A model generated the notes under the pieces. That model was given only the letters and a program-made list of their open reading frames with translations, did not search any database and was not told where the DNA came from. A stretch of 64,000 nt of DNA from an uncultured Erythrobacter sp. Lineage in GTDB: Bacteria > Pseudomonadota > Alphaproteobacteria > Sphingomonadales > Sphingomonadaceae. Below are positions 39,763 through 50,496 of the stretch, piece after piece; the stretch's first letter is position 1, and each line of letters opens with the position of its first letter. The stretch is from positions 62,001 through 126,000 of the forward strand of contig CANNCL010000001.1 of assembly GCA_947503155.1 (NCBI GenBank). The letters are read 5' to 3'. The position numbers and the translations under genes were made by a program.

Positions 39763-40341
39763 ATGACCCCGCTCCAAACCACATTCCGCACACTCCTATT
39801 GGCCTTCTCCATCGCCGCGCTGCCCGCTTGCGTCGGCTCCCCCGGCCCGGTCGGCAATACCGCCGTGCCGCAACCGGCTCGGCCCGTTATGTTGAGCGCG
39901 TATCTGGGCACTTGGTACGAATATGCCCGCTACGAAGCGCCGTTTCAGACCGGGTGCGAGGGGGTAACGGCGGACTACTCGCTGCGAGAGACCAGCGGGG
40001 ATGCCACCATCCGCGTGGTCAATTCGTGCTTCAAAGACGGTCTGGACGGCGAGTTTGAGCAATCCACCGGCCGCGCCAAGATCGTCGAGGGCACAGATGG
40101 CGCAAAGCTGCGCGTCAGCTTCTTCGGTCCCTTCTTCGGCGATTACTGGGTGCTGGACCGGGGCGAACCTGACGCCGATGGCCAATATTCCTGGTCGATC
40201 GTGGGCGAACCCAGCGGACGCTATCTGTGGATGCTCACCCGCGAGGCCCGGCCCGACGCGGCGATGAAGGCCATGCTGGAGGCGCGCGTGCGCGAGCTTG
40301 GCTATGATTGGAGCCTCGTGCGGTTTACTCAGCAGCGTTGA
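39763..40341 (+). CDS. lipocalin family lipoprotein (Blc-like)
   Basis: Lipobox 'LPAC'; 'YLGTWYEYARYEAPFQTGCEGVTADYSLRE', 'YSWSIVGEPSGRYLWMLTR'. Confidence 0.92.
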   Translation: MTPLQTTFRTLLLAFSIAALPACVGSPGPVGNTAVPQPARPVMLSAYLGTWYEYARYEAPFQTGCEGVTADYSLRETSGDATIRVVNSCFKDGLDGEFEQSTGRAKIVEGTDGAKLRVSFFGPFFGDYWVLDRGEPDADGQYSWSIVGEPSGRYLWMLTREARPDAAMKAMLEARVRELGYDWSLVRFTQQR

Positions 40342-40342
40342 T

Positions 40343-40433
40343 TGTGCCCGCACACCCTCCGGGTGCTCGATATCCTCGCGTCTTTGGCGCTGCGGGCGGG
40401 CGGTCGCCCTTGCGGTGCTGCGCACCGTTTGTC
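40343..40433 (+). repeat. dispersed multi-hairpin element (copy after lipocalin gene)
   Basis: gtgccCGCACACCCTCCGGGTGCtcgatatcctcg...tgcgggcGGGCGgtCGCCCttgCGGTGctgcGCACCG. Confidence 0.75.
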
Positions 40434-40463
40434 CCTGAGCGCGATGTCGCCTAACGAGCATCA

Positions 40464-40958
40464 ATGCCATCGCCCTCCCCAAGCCCCATCACCATCCTGA
40501 TCGACGCCGATGCCTGTCCGGTGAAGGACGAGGTGTACCGCGTCGCCGCCCGCTTTGCCGCCGAAGTGCGCGTGGTCAGCAACTCCCCCTTTCGCATCCC
40601 CGACAATCCGCGGGTGAAGCGCGTTGTGGTCGATGACAGTTTCGACGCCGCCGATGACTGGATTGCGCAAGAGGCCGTGCGCGTGTCCCCCAAATGCGCG
40701 GTGATCACCGCTGACATTCTGCTGGCGGAACGGTGCCTTAAGGCGGGCGCGAGTGTGCTCAAGCACAATGGCAATGCGTTCGACGCCGGCAGCATCGGCG
40801 GAGCCATCGCAACCCGCGCGATCATGGAAGACCTGAGAGCCGGCATGGACGGCCCCCTCGGCGCAAGCGGCGGCGGCCCTCCTCCATTCTCGAAGGCCGA
40901 TCGCTCGCGTTTCCTGCAATCGCTGGACCGGGTGCTGACGAAGCTGGCGCGTTCTTGA
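40464..40958 (+). CDS. YaiI/YqxD (DUF188) family protein
   Basis: 'ILIDADACPVKDEVYRVAARF', 'ITADILLAERCLKAGASVLKHNG'. Confidence 0.95.
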   Translation: MPSPSPSPITILIDADACPVKDEVYRVAARFAAEVRVVSNSPFRIPDNPRVKRVVVDDSFDAADDWIAQEAVRVSPKCAVITADILLAERCLKAGASVLKHNGNAFDAGSIGGAIATRAIMEDLRAGMDGPLGASGGGPPPFSKADRSRFLQSLDRVLTKLARS

Positions 40959-40969
40959 GCGAGTCTTTG

Positions 40970-41064
40970 TGTGCGCACCCCATCCGGGGTGCGATGTCCT
41001 CGGCCCTTTGGGCCTGCGGGCGCGTGGTCACGCTTGCGGTCAGCTGCGCTGACCGTGCTCCGCA
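40970..41064 (+). repeat. dispersed multi-hairpin element (copy after DUF188 gene)
   Basis: GTGCGCACCCCATCCGGGGTGCGatgtcctcGGCCCtttGGGCCtgcgggcgCGTGgtCACGcttgcGGTCAGctgcgCTGACC. Confidence 0.85.
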
Positions 41065-41110
41065 GAGTCCTACAGGGGTTGTTCTGGGTTTTGAGTGACT
41101 TAGCGCGTTT

Positions 41111-41139
41111 CCTGACACACTTGGCACACTGTCTAGGGG
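41111..41139 (-). repeat. dispersed repeat, copy 2 (inverted relative to 381..408)
   Basis: Reverse complement cccctagacagtgtgccaagtgtgtcagg. Confidence 0.6.
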
Positions 41140-41339
41140 TAAAATCTCCGCTGGCCTATTTCGTCCAGAAATCGCGCTGGTGTGCGGGCGGTTTGTTGCG
41201 GATGGTGGGGCAGTGAACATCTGCGAGGTTAGGGCAGATTTTGGCGGGGTAGGAAAGGGCCAGACTGTGGACCCGCAAGTCAGTTTCCTAGACGCTTTGA
41301 TAAAAGCGAGATCAAAGATGGATCAAACGGGGGGCATTA

Positions 41340-41847
41340 TCATCGCTCACCATCCCCAACACCGTCATCCCGCACAGCCTCAGGCATAGTCGAACATCGC
41401 CCCAGCGCCTCAAAATACAGTCGGAACGCTTGCGCATCGCCCTTCAGCGCTTTTCGCAGCAGCAGCTCCGCTTCGTCCGATGCTTCGCGCACTAGGAACG
41501 GGACCATCACATCGATGGTGAAGAATTCTGTACCGCCGATGGCTGCGCAGGTCCAGCAGGTCGGGCAACGCATCGTGCGCTTCTGCCGGGAAAGCGCCAT
41601 CGTCGATCGCGTCGGCATGCAGCATCCACCGGCCAACACAGCGCGACGCGTCCTTGCGGTCATACACTGAGGGGGACGATGCCTCTCCGGCGGCAAAATG
41701 CGCAGGCGCCATTGTCCAATCCACGCTTGCCGGATCAGAGGCATCGGTGACTGTGGTGCACCCCGCCAACGCGCCAAGCACCGCAAGCGCAGCGCCGGCT
41801 AGGCCAGCGGATTGGACCCGTTTGCTCAACTCAATCACCCACCCCAA
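41340..41847 (-). pseudogene. putative lipoprotein gene with apparent frameshift near 41540
   Basis: Frame A gives MGWVIELSKRV...LAGCTTVTD...DALPDLLDLRS; frame B continues IGGTEFFTIDVMVPFLVREASDEAELLLRKALKGDAQAFRLYFEALG; both lose protein-like character past the join. Confidence 0.6.
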
Positions 41848-42275
41848 TCATGCGACAGCAGCTTAATGGTGACCCGCCCTGTCGCAGCTACATTCCCGTC
41901 CGCATCCAACATCGGCACTTCAGCCAAATATCCCGCGCTGCCTTTACGTTCCAAATCTGCCAGAATCTCCGCGATTTGCTCTTCGCTCAGGCGGAATTCT
42001 GCCGTCACGTCGCTGGCGGCCATGCGGTGGAAATCGACGGCGATGTCTTTGACTATGGGGAAATGCACCGCCGGATCGATGATTGAGATACCGGGATTTG
42101 CCGCGGTTGCCTCTGCCAGCACGGTGTAGGCGCCCATATACATCACATCAACGTGATTGGCGTTCGGGCCAAGCGGCATAACCGCGCGGGCATAGCCGCG
42201 TTCCTTCGCCTCGTACCGCATTTCGGTACGATCGACGAAGGGAACGGTGAAGGGTTTGTCACCGGGTTTTGGCAT
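41835..42275 (-). CDS. DUF4442/PaaI-like hotdog thioesterase-fold protein
   Basis: 'ARAVMPLGPNANHVDVMYMGAYTVLAEATAANPG...IVKDIAVDFHRMA...ATGRVTIKLL'. Confidence 0.65.
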   Translation of the reverse strand: MPKPGDKPFTVPFVDRTEMRYEAKERGYARAVMPLGPNANHVDVMYMGAYTVLAEATAANPGISIIDPAVHFPIVKDIAVDFHRMAASDVTAEFRLSEEQIAEILADLERKGSAGYLAEVPMLDADGNVAATGRVTIKLLSHDWGG

Positions 42276-42284
42276 AATTCACGC

Positions 42285-42857
42285 TTACTCCTTTGGAACA
42301 TGGCCGTAATGTGAGAGCAGTTCCATCATGCGGTCTGGCGTGATACCGCCTTCTTGCGCGCGGGCGAGTGGGTGGGTTTCGTCTTGGACCCATAGCTTGG
42401 GCCGCTGACGATCGGGTTGCAGTTCAACAAAGCAGCCAAGTGGATCATTGTTGGACACAAAGCCAGTCAATCGGTTGAGCAGCCATCCCGTCCATGGACC
42501 TTTGTCGGCGTAATGGCCGTGATCAAATCCATCGATATACTTTTCGAAATTCTCGCGGCTGAGCGTGCACCAAGCTCCAAACGCAAAACTATCAGCCAGG
42601 CCAATCACCGGAATCGGGAGTATGCAGCGGATGACGAAGTGCTCACCGCCAAGAACGCAGAAATCCTCCGAAAGGAAATCACCGTCGAGCCGGACCGCGC
42701 TGTTGTCTTCGTATGCCCCGCCACCGGACCACTGATCCGGGGCGAAGGCAGCGAGGTCAAATGGCCAGCTATGATCTTGATCGCAACTGGCGCAGCGCCA
42801 TTGGCCGCTCTCCAATTTCGTCAGCGCCGACGTCTTCTTTTTCCCAAACCCGAACAA
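42285..42857 (-). CDS. DUF2199 domain protein
   Basis: 'WRCASCDQDHSWPFDLAAFAPDQW...FCVLGGEHFVIRCILPIPVIGLADSFAFGAWCTLS'. Confidence 0.85.
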   Translation of the reverse strand: MFGFGKKKTSALTKLESGQWRCASCDQDHSWPFDLAAFAPDQWSGGGAYEDNSAVRLDGDFLSEDFCVLGGEHFVIRCILPIPVIGLADSFAFGAWCTLSRENFEKYIDGFDHGHYADKGPWTGWLLNRLTGFVSNNDPLGCFVELQPDRQRPKLWVQDETHPLARAQEGGITPDRMMELLSHYGHVPKE

Positions 42858-42866
42858 TGGTGGCTC

Positions 42867-44771
<1,905 letters not shown>

Positions 44772-44804
44772 CTATGGGCGGAGCGCGGACTTCTGTTGAA
44801 CAGC

Positions 44805-44900
44805 CGCCCACTCCCTCCGCCGATGTTAGTCGGTTCAGGTTCTACGGGTCAGGCGGCGCTTATCCCGCCCCTCTCAGCGCTTCAGCTGCGCTCCCCGGGG
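44805..44900 (-). ncRNA. TPP riboswitch (THI element) upstream of thiC
   Basis: Minus strand GGGGAGCGCAGCTGAAGCGCTGAGAGGGG...ACCCGTAGAACCTGAACCGACTAACATCGGCGGAGGGA matches thi-box consensus CUGAGA...ACCCUUUGAACCUGAUCUGG..AAUGCCAGCGGAGGGA. Confidence 0.95.
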
Positions 44901-45007
44901 ATAGGGGCAAGGTCTAGGGCGTTCATGCGCCCGCGTCCAGCCGCCACGGGCCGGTCGCGGGCAAAATGCGTTTGCCAGTCTTCTTTCAGCCTACTTTCAG
45001 TCTTCTT

Positions 45008-45607
45008 TCACTCTTCTCTTACGGTGCCAAACAGGCAGATCGCGAGCAGCAATGTGGCGGCAACGCCCGATCCGCCCGCCAGCGGCAATTCGCCGAACAC
45101 TTCGCGGCCCATCGCCATTGATGCCGCATTGGCGACCATTGCGATCACACCGACAAATGCGGTCAAACCGCCCAGAGCCTTGGCTCCCTGCGCCATTTTC
45201 GCCATGCCGAACACCAAAGCCGCAAGGCCGAGCAGGATTTTGGCCGCATTATAGACCATGAAAGAGAACGCGACGACGCCGCTCATCGCCGGGCTGAACC
45301 CGTCAATGGCGCTGGCTGCTTCGCTAAAGGAGCCGAACATCGTCAGGCCCACACCCACTTGCACCACGTTCAATGTGGCCGCGACAAGGATTGCGGAAAA
45401 ACCCAAGGAATAGCGTTTCGCATCGGCCAAAGCGGACCCGGCAAAGGCGGCAAGCAAGACAAAGATCAACCCTTCTGATCCCCACAGCAATTGCCGCGGC
45501 ACATTCGCCTCTGCGATATACAATGCGGTATAGACCGCCTGCGTTACCGCTGCGGCGATGAGCAAGATTGCCATGACATGCACGGTGCGTTTGAGTGTGA
45601 ATTCCAT
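45008..45607 (-). CDS. multi-pass hypothetical membrane protein
   Basis: Six or so hydrophobic segments, plausible start MEFTLKRTVHV. Confidence 0.75.
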   Translation of the reverse strand: MEFTLKRTVHVMAILLIAAAVTQAVYTALYIAEANVPRQLLWGSEGLIFVLLAAFAGSALADAKRYSLGFSAILVAATLNVVQVGVGLTMFGSFSEAASAIDGFSPAMSGVVAFSFMVYNAAKILLGLAALVFGMAKMAQGAKALGGLTAFVGVIAMVANAASMAMGREVFGELPLAGGSGVAATLLLAICLFGTVREE

Positions 45608-45630
45608 TTGGATCGGTCCCCTGATCTATG

Positions 45631-45700
45631 CGCCCAGTTTTGTGCGCCCAGTTTTGAGCGTCCAGTTTTGGGCGCCCCAATTTATGCGCCCAATTCTGTA
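45631..45700. repeat. five tandem 14-bp repeats
   Basis: gcgcccagttttgt, gcgcccagttttga, gcgtccagttttgg, gcgccccaatttat, gcgcccaattctgt. Confidence 0.85.
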
Positions 45701-45799
45701 TTGTGTATCCCGTTTGTTTCGTAACTTTATAGCCTTTGGTTACACGGCTACAGAATATTCACGCAAGCGCATCGCTTACCCGCCGGAAAGACGCCCCTT

Positions 45800-46438
45800 T
45801 TGACGCATCTCTACCGCCTTGATTGCAGTGCCGCCGATGCGGCGCATAGGCTCGGCGCACAGGCGGGTCATGATCCGTGGGCGGGCGGCTATGTCGCGCC
45901 GATGAATTTCGCGCCGGTTGTGACAGCGGGACGTGACTTCATCGCAGGGCCGCGGCCACCGGGCGCACGCCGCAGCCCGCGCATCACGCCGCGCCTGTGG
46001 GGCGTGATGCCGCCGCCAGCCGCCGATGATCCCGCCCGCCGGATCACCTCCGTCCGCAATCCTGACAGCCCGTTTTGGATCGGCAATTTGCGCAATAGCG
46101 AGTTTCGCTGCCTGATCCCGGCGACATCTTTCATGCTGTGGGGCAGCGGCATTGATGTGGAAGGGCGCAAGCTCAAACACTGGTTTGCGCCCGAAGACGC
46201 CGCGCTGTTCACCTTTGCTGCGGTCTGGAAGGATGAAGACGTGCCCGCCTTTGCCATCCTGACACAGGCGGCGCGCGGCGCGGCAAAGGCGGCAGGGTGC
46301 AAGTCCATGCCCATCATCGTGCCCGATAATGCCGAGGCTCAACAAACGTGGCTGTATGGCGCATGGCAACAAGCGCGCAGCGTCATAGACCGCCCCTCAG
46401 ACGCGCCGCTAACCGAATGGAGCGGGCAAGTGCCTTAA
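45800..46438 (+). CDS. degenerate SRAP (SOS response-associated peptidase / YedK-HMCES) family protein, TTG start
   Basis: Family landmarks 'NFAPVV', 'PRLWGVMP', 'FRCLIPATSFMLW', 'FTFAAVWK', 'AILTQAA', 'SMPIIV', but the N-terminal Cys2 and other catalytic residues are absent. Confidence 0.75.
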   Translation: MTHLYRLDCSAADAAHRLGAQAGHDPWAGGYVAPMNFAPVVTAGRDFIAGPRPPGARRSPRITPRLWGVMPPPAADDPARRITSVRNPDSPFWIGNLRNSEFRCLIPATSFMLWGSGIDVEGRKLKHWFAPEDAALFTFAAVWKDEDVPAFAILTQAARGAAKAAGCKSMPIIVPDNAEAQQTWLYGAWQQARSVIDRPSDAPLTEWSGQVP

Positions 46439-46459
46439 GGCGCGAATTGCGCCGGTCCA

Positions 46460-47383
46460 TCACTCCGCCGCCGGTATTTCAAGCACGTCGCCCACGCCGC
46501 TGAAATAGGGGCGCTCGCCCGCTTCCAAATATCCCGGCGCATTCACCGGGACATGGATTGCGACCGCGCTTTGCGCATTGAGCGTTTGGTCAATGATCGC
46601 GCTCAAACCGTCTTCGCCGTAAAACCAGAATGGCACCGCCGCGAGGCCCGTGCGTTTTGCCGATAGAAATTCGGACAGCGCGGCAAAATGTTCCGCCGCC
46701 GGGTCCGCATCGCCCAAATGCATGATGCGCGCCGATGCGCGCCCATCCTCATTCGCCGCAGACACCCGGAATGTGATGTTATGTGTGGCCGCGTGCCGGC
46801 CGGGCCATCCGGCGTGAGGCGAACGAAACGCTTCGACATAAGCGCCGGCCACCTCGATCCCCTGCACCGCTTCGCCATTCTCTAGCGTGATCGCGGTGAC
46901 CCGGTCCTCAAAACCCGGCTGCCAATTCGCATCCTCGCGCATCCGATCTATCGCCTGCCCCGGCGCGACCAATTGGATCTGCGGCTGCGACGCCAGCATC
47001 CGTGTCAGATGAGTGGCGGAAAAATGGTCGCCATGGGCATGGCTGACAAACACTGCATTCACCCCGTCATAAGGCGGCGCTCCGCTCACAATCGCCTCAA
47101 TCAATTCAGGCGGCAATTGCTGCAGCGATCCGAAATGATCATCATAGAGCGGGTCGAATAGGATTTTGACGGAGCCGCCATCAACCGCGCCGACCTGCGC
47201 CATGACACCGGCGTTCAGGATTGATGTCGCGGTGCCCGACGCAGGCACATCGGAGGCGGCCTCTGTGATGCTTGTTTGCGGCGCGCTCTCGCTGCACGAC
47301 ACTAAGCATAGAGCAATGCCGATGGACAAAGCGGCTCGCACAGCTAGCGCGCCGTTCAAATGGAATGATTGTTCAATTGGCAA
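46460..47383 (-). CDS. MBL-fold metallo-hydrolase
   Basis: 'VFVSHAHGDHFSATHLTRML', 'MHLGDADP'. Confidence 0.88.
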   Translation of the reverse strand: MPIEQSFHLNGALAVRAALSIGIALCLVSCSESAPQTSITEAASDVPASGTATSILNAGVMAQVGAVDGGSVKILFDPLYDDHFGSLQQLPPELIEAIVSGAPPYDGVNAVFVSHAHGDHFSATHLTRMLASQPQIQLVAPGQAIDRMREDANWQPGFEDRVTAITLENGEAVQGIEVAGAYVEAFRSPHAGWPGRHAATHNITFRVSAANEDGRASARIMHLGDADPAAEHFAALSEFLSAKRTGLAAVPFWFYGEDGLSAIIDQTLNAQSAVAIHVPVNAPGYLEAGERPYFSGVGDVLEIPAAE

Positions 47384-48474
47384 TGATCATCTCCGTATGA
47401 GAAAAACTAAGTATTGGTCCGTTCGCATCGACGTTAAAATTCACAGAATGTGGAATCTCTATTTTAAAGAAACGCTTACACACGTAGAATTGCCTAGGCA
47501 TGGGGCGCTTGATCGGTGTCCGTCACTCAAAGGGGCAACTTCACAATGAATATCACCGGCTCGTCACGTCTGCGCTTGTCTAGCGCATTTCTGCTCGCAT
47601 CGACAGCGATGTTGCCTGCCTTGTTCATCAGCGCCCCTGCCCATGCTGATACGACCGCCCCGTGCAACACCGATAATGGCCCAGACAATATTGCCGGCAC
47701 CGCGGATGACGGCCTGGAATGCGGCGAAGATGCCAGCGCCGACGGCGCGAATGCGACAGCGGTCGGCAATGATGCCGATGCCAGCGGCGATTTCAGCGTG
47801 GCCGTCGGCGATAGCGCGGCTGCCGCCGCCGACAGAGGCACCGCCGTGGGACAATTTGCACAGGCCGGCGATGATGCGGGCGACATCAATGCCAGCGCCT
47901 TTGGTCAATCCGCACAGGCCACAGCGGCGGGCGCAACCGCGCTTGGTGCGGCGTCCGATGCGACGGGGACAAATTCGACGGCGGTCGGCGTTTTGTCGGT
48001 CGCTAGCGGCGCAGACAGTGTTGCCGTTGGCAGATTGGCGCAAGCGATGGGGCAAAATAACATCGCCATCGGGCGGTCAGCGAACACGAGCGATTCAAAT
48101 CCATCGCAATCGGCACATCGGCTAACGCAAGTGACGCCGATGCGATTGCGTTAGGCAGATCCACCAATTCCAGCGGTGAAAACGGAGTGAGCATTGGCTT
48201 GTTTGCTGCTGCTGTTGGCGACCAATCGATTGCGATTGGCGAAAGCACCGCCTCCATCGCTCCGCTCACAGTATCACTGGGCACCTCAGCGCGGGCGGAA
48301 GCCAACCAAGGGACCGCAATCGGCAGTTCTGCACGGTCTGCAGGTGGGTTAAGCACCGCAATTGGTTCGGCTGCTCGGGCGATTTCGGATACTTCGACTG
48401 CGCTGGGAGCGAGAGCCTCTGCGACCGCCGAAAATTCCGTCGCGCTGGGAGCAGACTCGTTGAGCGCCGAGGCA

Positions 48475-48527
48475 AACACGGTCTCCGTCGGATCATCCAC
48501 CAATCAACGCCGGATCACCAATGTTGC
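48475..48527 (+). repeat. 53-bp direct repeat, copy 1 (neck-coding)
   Basis: aacacggtctccgtcggatcatccaccaatcaacgccggatcaccaatgttgc. Confidence 0.9.
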
Positions 48528-49167
48528 GGCGGGCATCAATGGAACTGACGCGGTTAGCGTGGCGCAGCTCAACAGCGCCATTGCGGAGACAAGCGCCTCT
48601 TCGTTCCTCGACGTCAATTCATCGGGCGCTAATGCCAATGCTATCGGCACAGAAAGTATCGCCTTGGGCGGCGGCGCTGTTTCCAGCGGGACGCGCGGCA
48701 TTGCGATCGGCGTAGATCGCCTGAATGGCGGGCCGCGATCGAATGGAGAAGATACAATCGCAATCGGCGCAGACGCGCTCGCAGATGGTCGTGAATCGGT
48801 TGCCATCGGCGTCTCAGCGAACACCAGAGTGGAATCGAGCGTCGCCGTCGGTGGGTTCTCCGTTGCAAATGGCACCCGCGCAACGGCGGTCGGACATCTT
48901 AGCGCCGCAGGAGGCTATGGAGCGACCGCATTTGGCGGCGGCGCAAATGCGGTGGGCAATTCGGCCACAGCAATTGGCGGCGACATTGACGGTGACAATC
49001 AAGCCAACGGCGCGATTGCTAACGCAGAACAATCGGTTGCGCTTGGTGCAGATGCAGAAGTCCTTTTTCAAGCATCGCGCAGCACCGCATTGGGCGCACT
49101 TTCACGCGTAGAACAAGGCGTCACCGATGCCGTCGCGTTGGGCCACGGGTCCATCGCCGATCAAAAC

Positions 49168-49220
49168 AACACGGTCTCCGTCGGATCATCCACCAATCAG
49201 CGCCGGATCACCAATGTTGC
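49168..49220 (+). repeat. 53-bp direct repeat, copy 2 (neck-coding), one mismatch
   Basis: aacacggtctccgtcggatcatccaccaatcagcgccggatcaccaatgttgc. Confidence 0.9.
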
Positions 49221-50445
49221 CAATGGCTCTGCGGCAACCGACGCTGTGACTTTCGGCCAGCTAAACTCTGCCATCGCAGGCGTGGTTGCGGGCAGCGGGG
49301 GTGACAATCCCTATGTTTCCATCGCATCCAGCGACACGATTGCGATTGCCAGCGGTGATGACGCGGTTGCTTTGGGAGAAGCAAGCAGCGCTTCGGGCAA
49401 CCGGGCCATTGCGCTTGGGCGAGGCGCGCAGGCCGCTGGCGAAAATGCCGCCGCCATCGGCATTTCCGCCACCGCCACCCAAAACGGCGCCAACGCCTTT
49501 GGCACGCGGGCACGGGCGGAGGGGATCAATTCCACGTCACTTGGCGCGGATGCACGTTCCTTTGCCAACAATTCCACCGCAATCGGGGCGGGCGCGATTG
49601 CCGATGCAAACTTTGCCACGGCCATCGGGCGCAGCGCGAGCGCGACCGGTGACAGCGCGACCGCTTTGGGCCGCACCGCCAATGCGTTTGGCGCAAACAG
49701 CGCGGCGTTTGGAACGGCGGCGCAAGCGGGGGCGCAGGGTGTCGCATTTGGTCAGACCGCGCGCGCAACCGGCACGAATTCGACCGCACTGGGTCAGCAG
49801 GCTGAGGCGAATTCGCTGCTCTCAACCGCCATCGGCAATTCATCGCAGGCCAATGCGTCCAACGCCACCGCGCTGGGTGCGCGGGCGCGGGCGAATTTTC
49901 AAGGATCGACCGCTGTGGGCGCGAATGCGGCGACCACTGCCGCCAATCAAGTCGCCATTGGCGGCGCAGGCACCGCGATCCGCATCGGCGATATCGACGC
50001 CAGCACCATGGCGCAGGTCGGGCCGGTTGAGGTTGTGACTATTGATGAGGCGGGGACTTTGGGCCGGCAATCGGTCGCCAGCGCGGCTTCGGTGCGCAAT
50101 GTCGGGATTTCCATGACCGCGATGCAAGCAATCACCGATGCGCAATTTGAAAGCCTGTCGAGCAGCGTCTCTGCCTTAGACGGGCGGATCACCGGCCTGG
50201 CGTTTCAGCTGGAGGATCTGGACACGCGGTCACGCGGCGGGATCGCGGCGGCGATGGCGATGGGCGGCACGATGATTGTGCCCGACAGCACGTTTTCCGT
50301 CAGCGCGAATGTATCAACCTATCAGGGGGAACAGGGCTTCTCCGGCTCGATCGCGGCGCGCGTGGCAGAGCGGGTCTATGTCTCCGCCAGCGTCGCCGGA
50401 TCAACCGCCGATGAAAGCACAGGCGGGCGTGTCGGCGTGGCGTTT

Positions 50446-50496
50446 GGGTTTTAATCGGCGGCGGGTTTTAACCGGCGGCGGGTTTTAATCGGCGCT
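50446..50496. repeat. three tandem 17-bp repeats spanning the stop codons of two convergent genes
   Basis: gggttttaatcggcggc / gggttttaaccggcggc / gggttttaatcggcgct. Confidence 0.85.

Larger units (their letters stand above)
47546..50454 (+). pseudogene. YadA-like trimeric autotransporter adhesin, interrupted by a frameshift near 48097-48100
   Basis: Signal peptide; many 'SxAxGxxAxAxGxxxTAxGxxA' head repeats; two necks 'TVSVGSSTNQRRITNVA'; C-terminal YadA-like anchor ending GRVGVAFGF; ORFs 47516..48154 and 48187..50454 join after adding one base. Confidence 0.88.
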
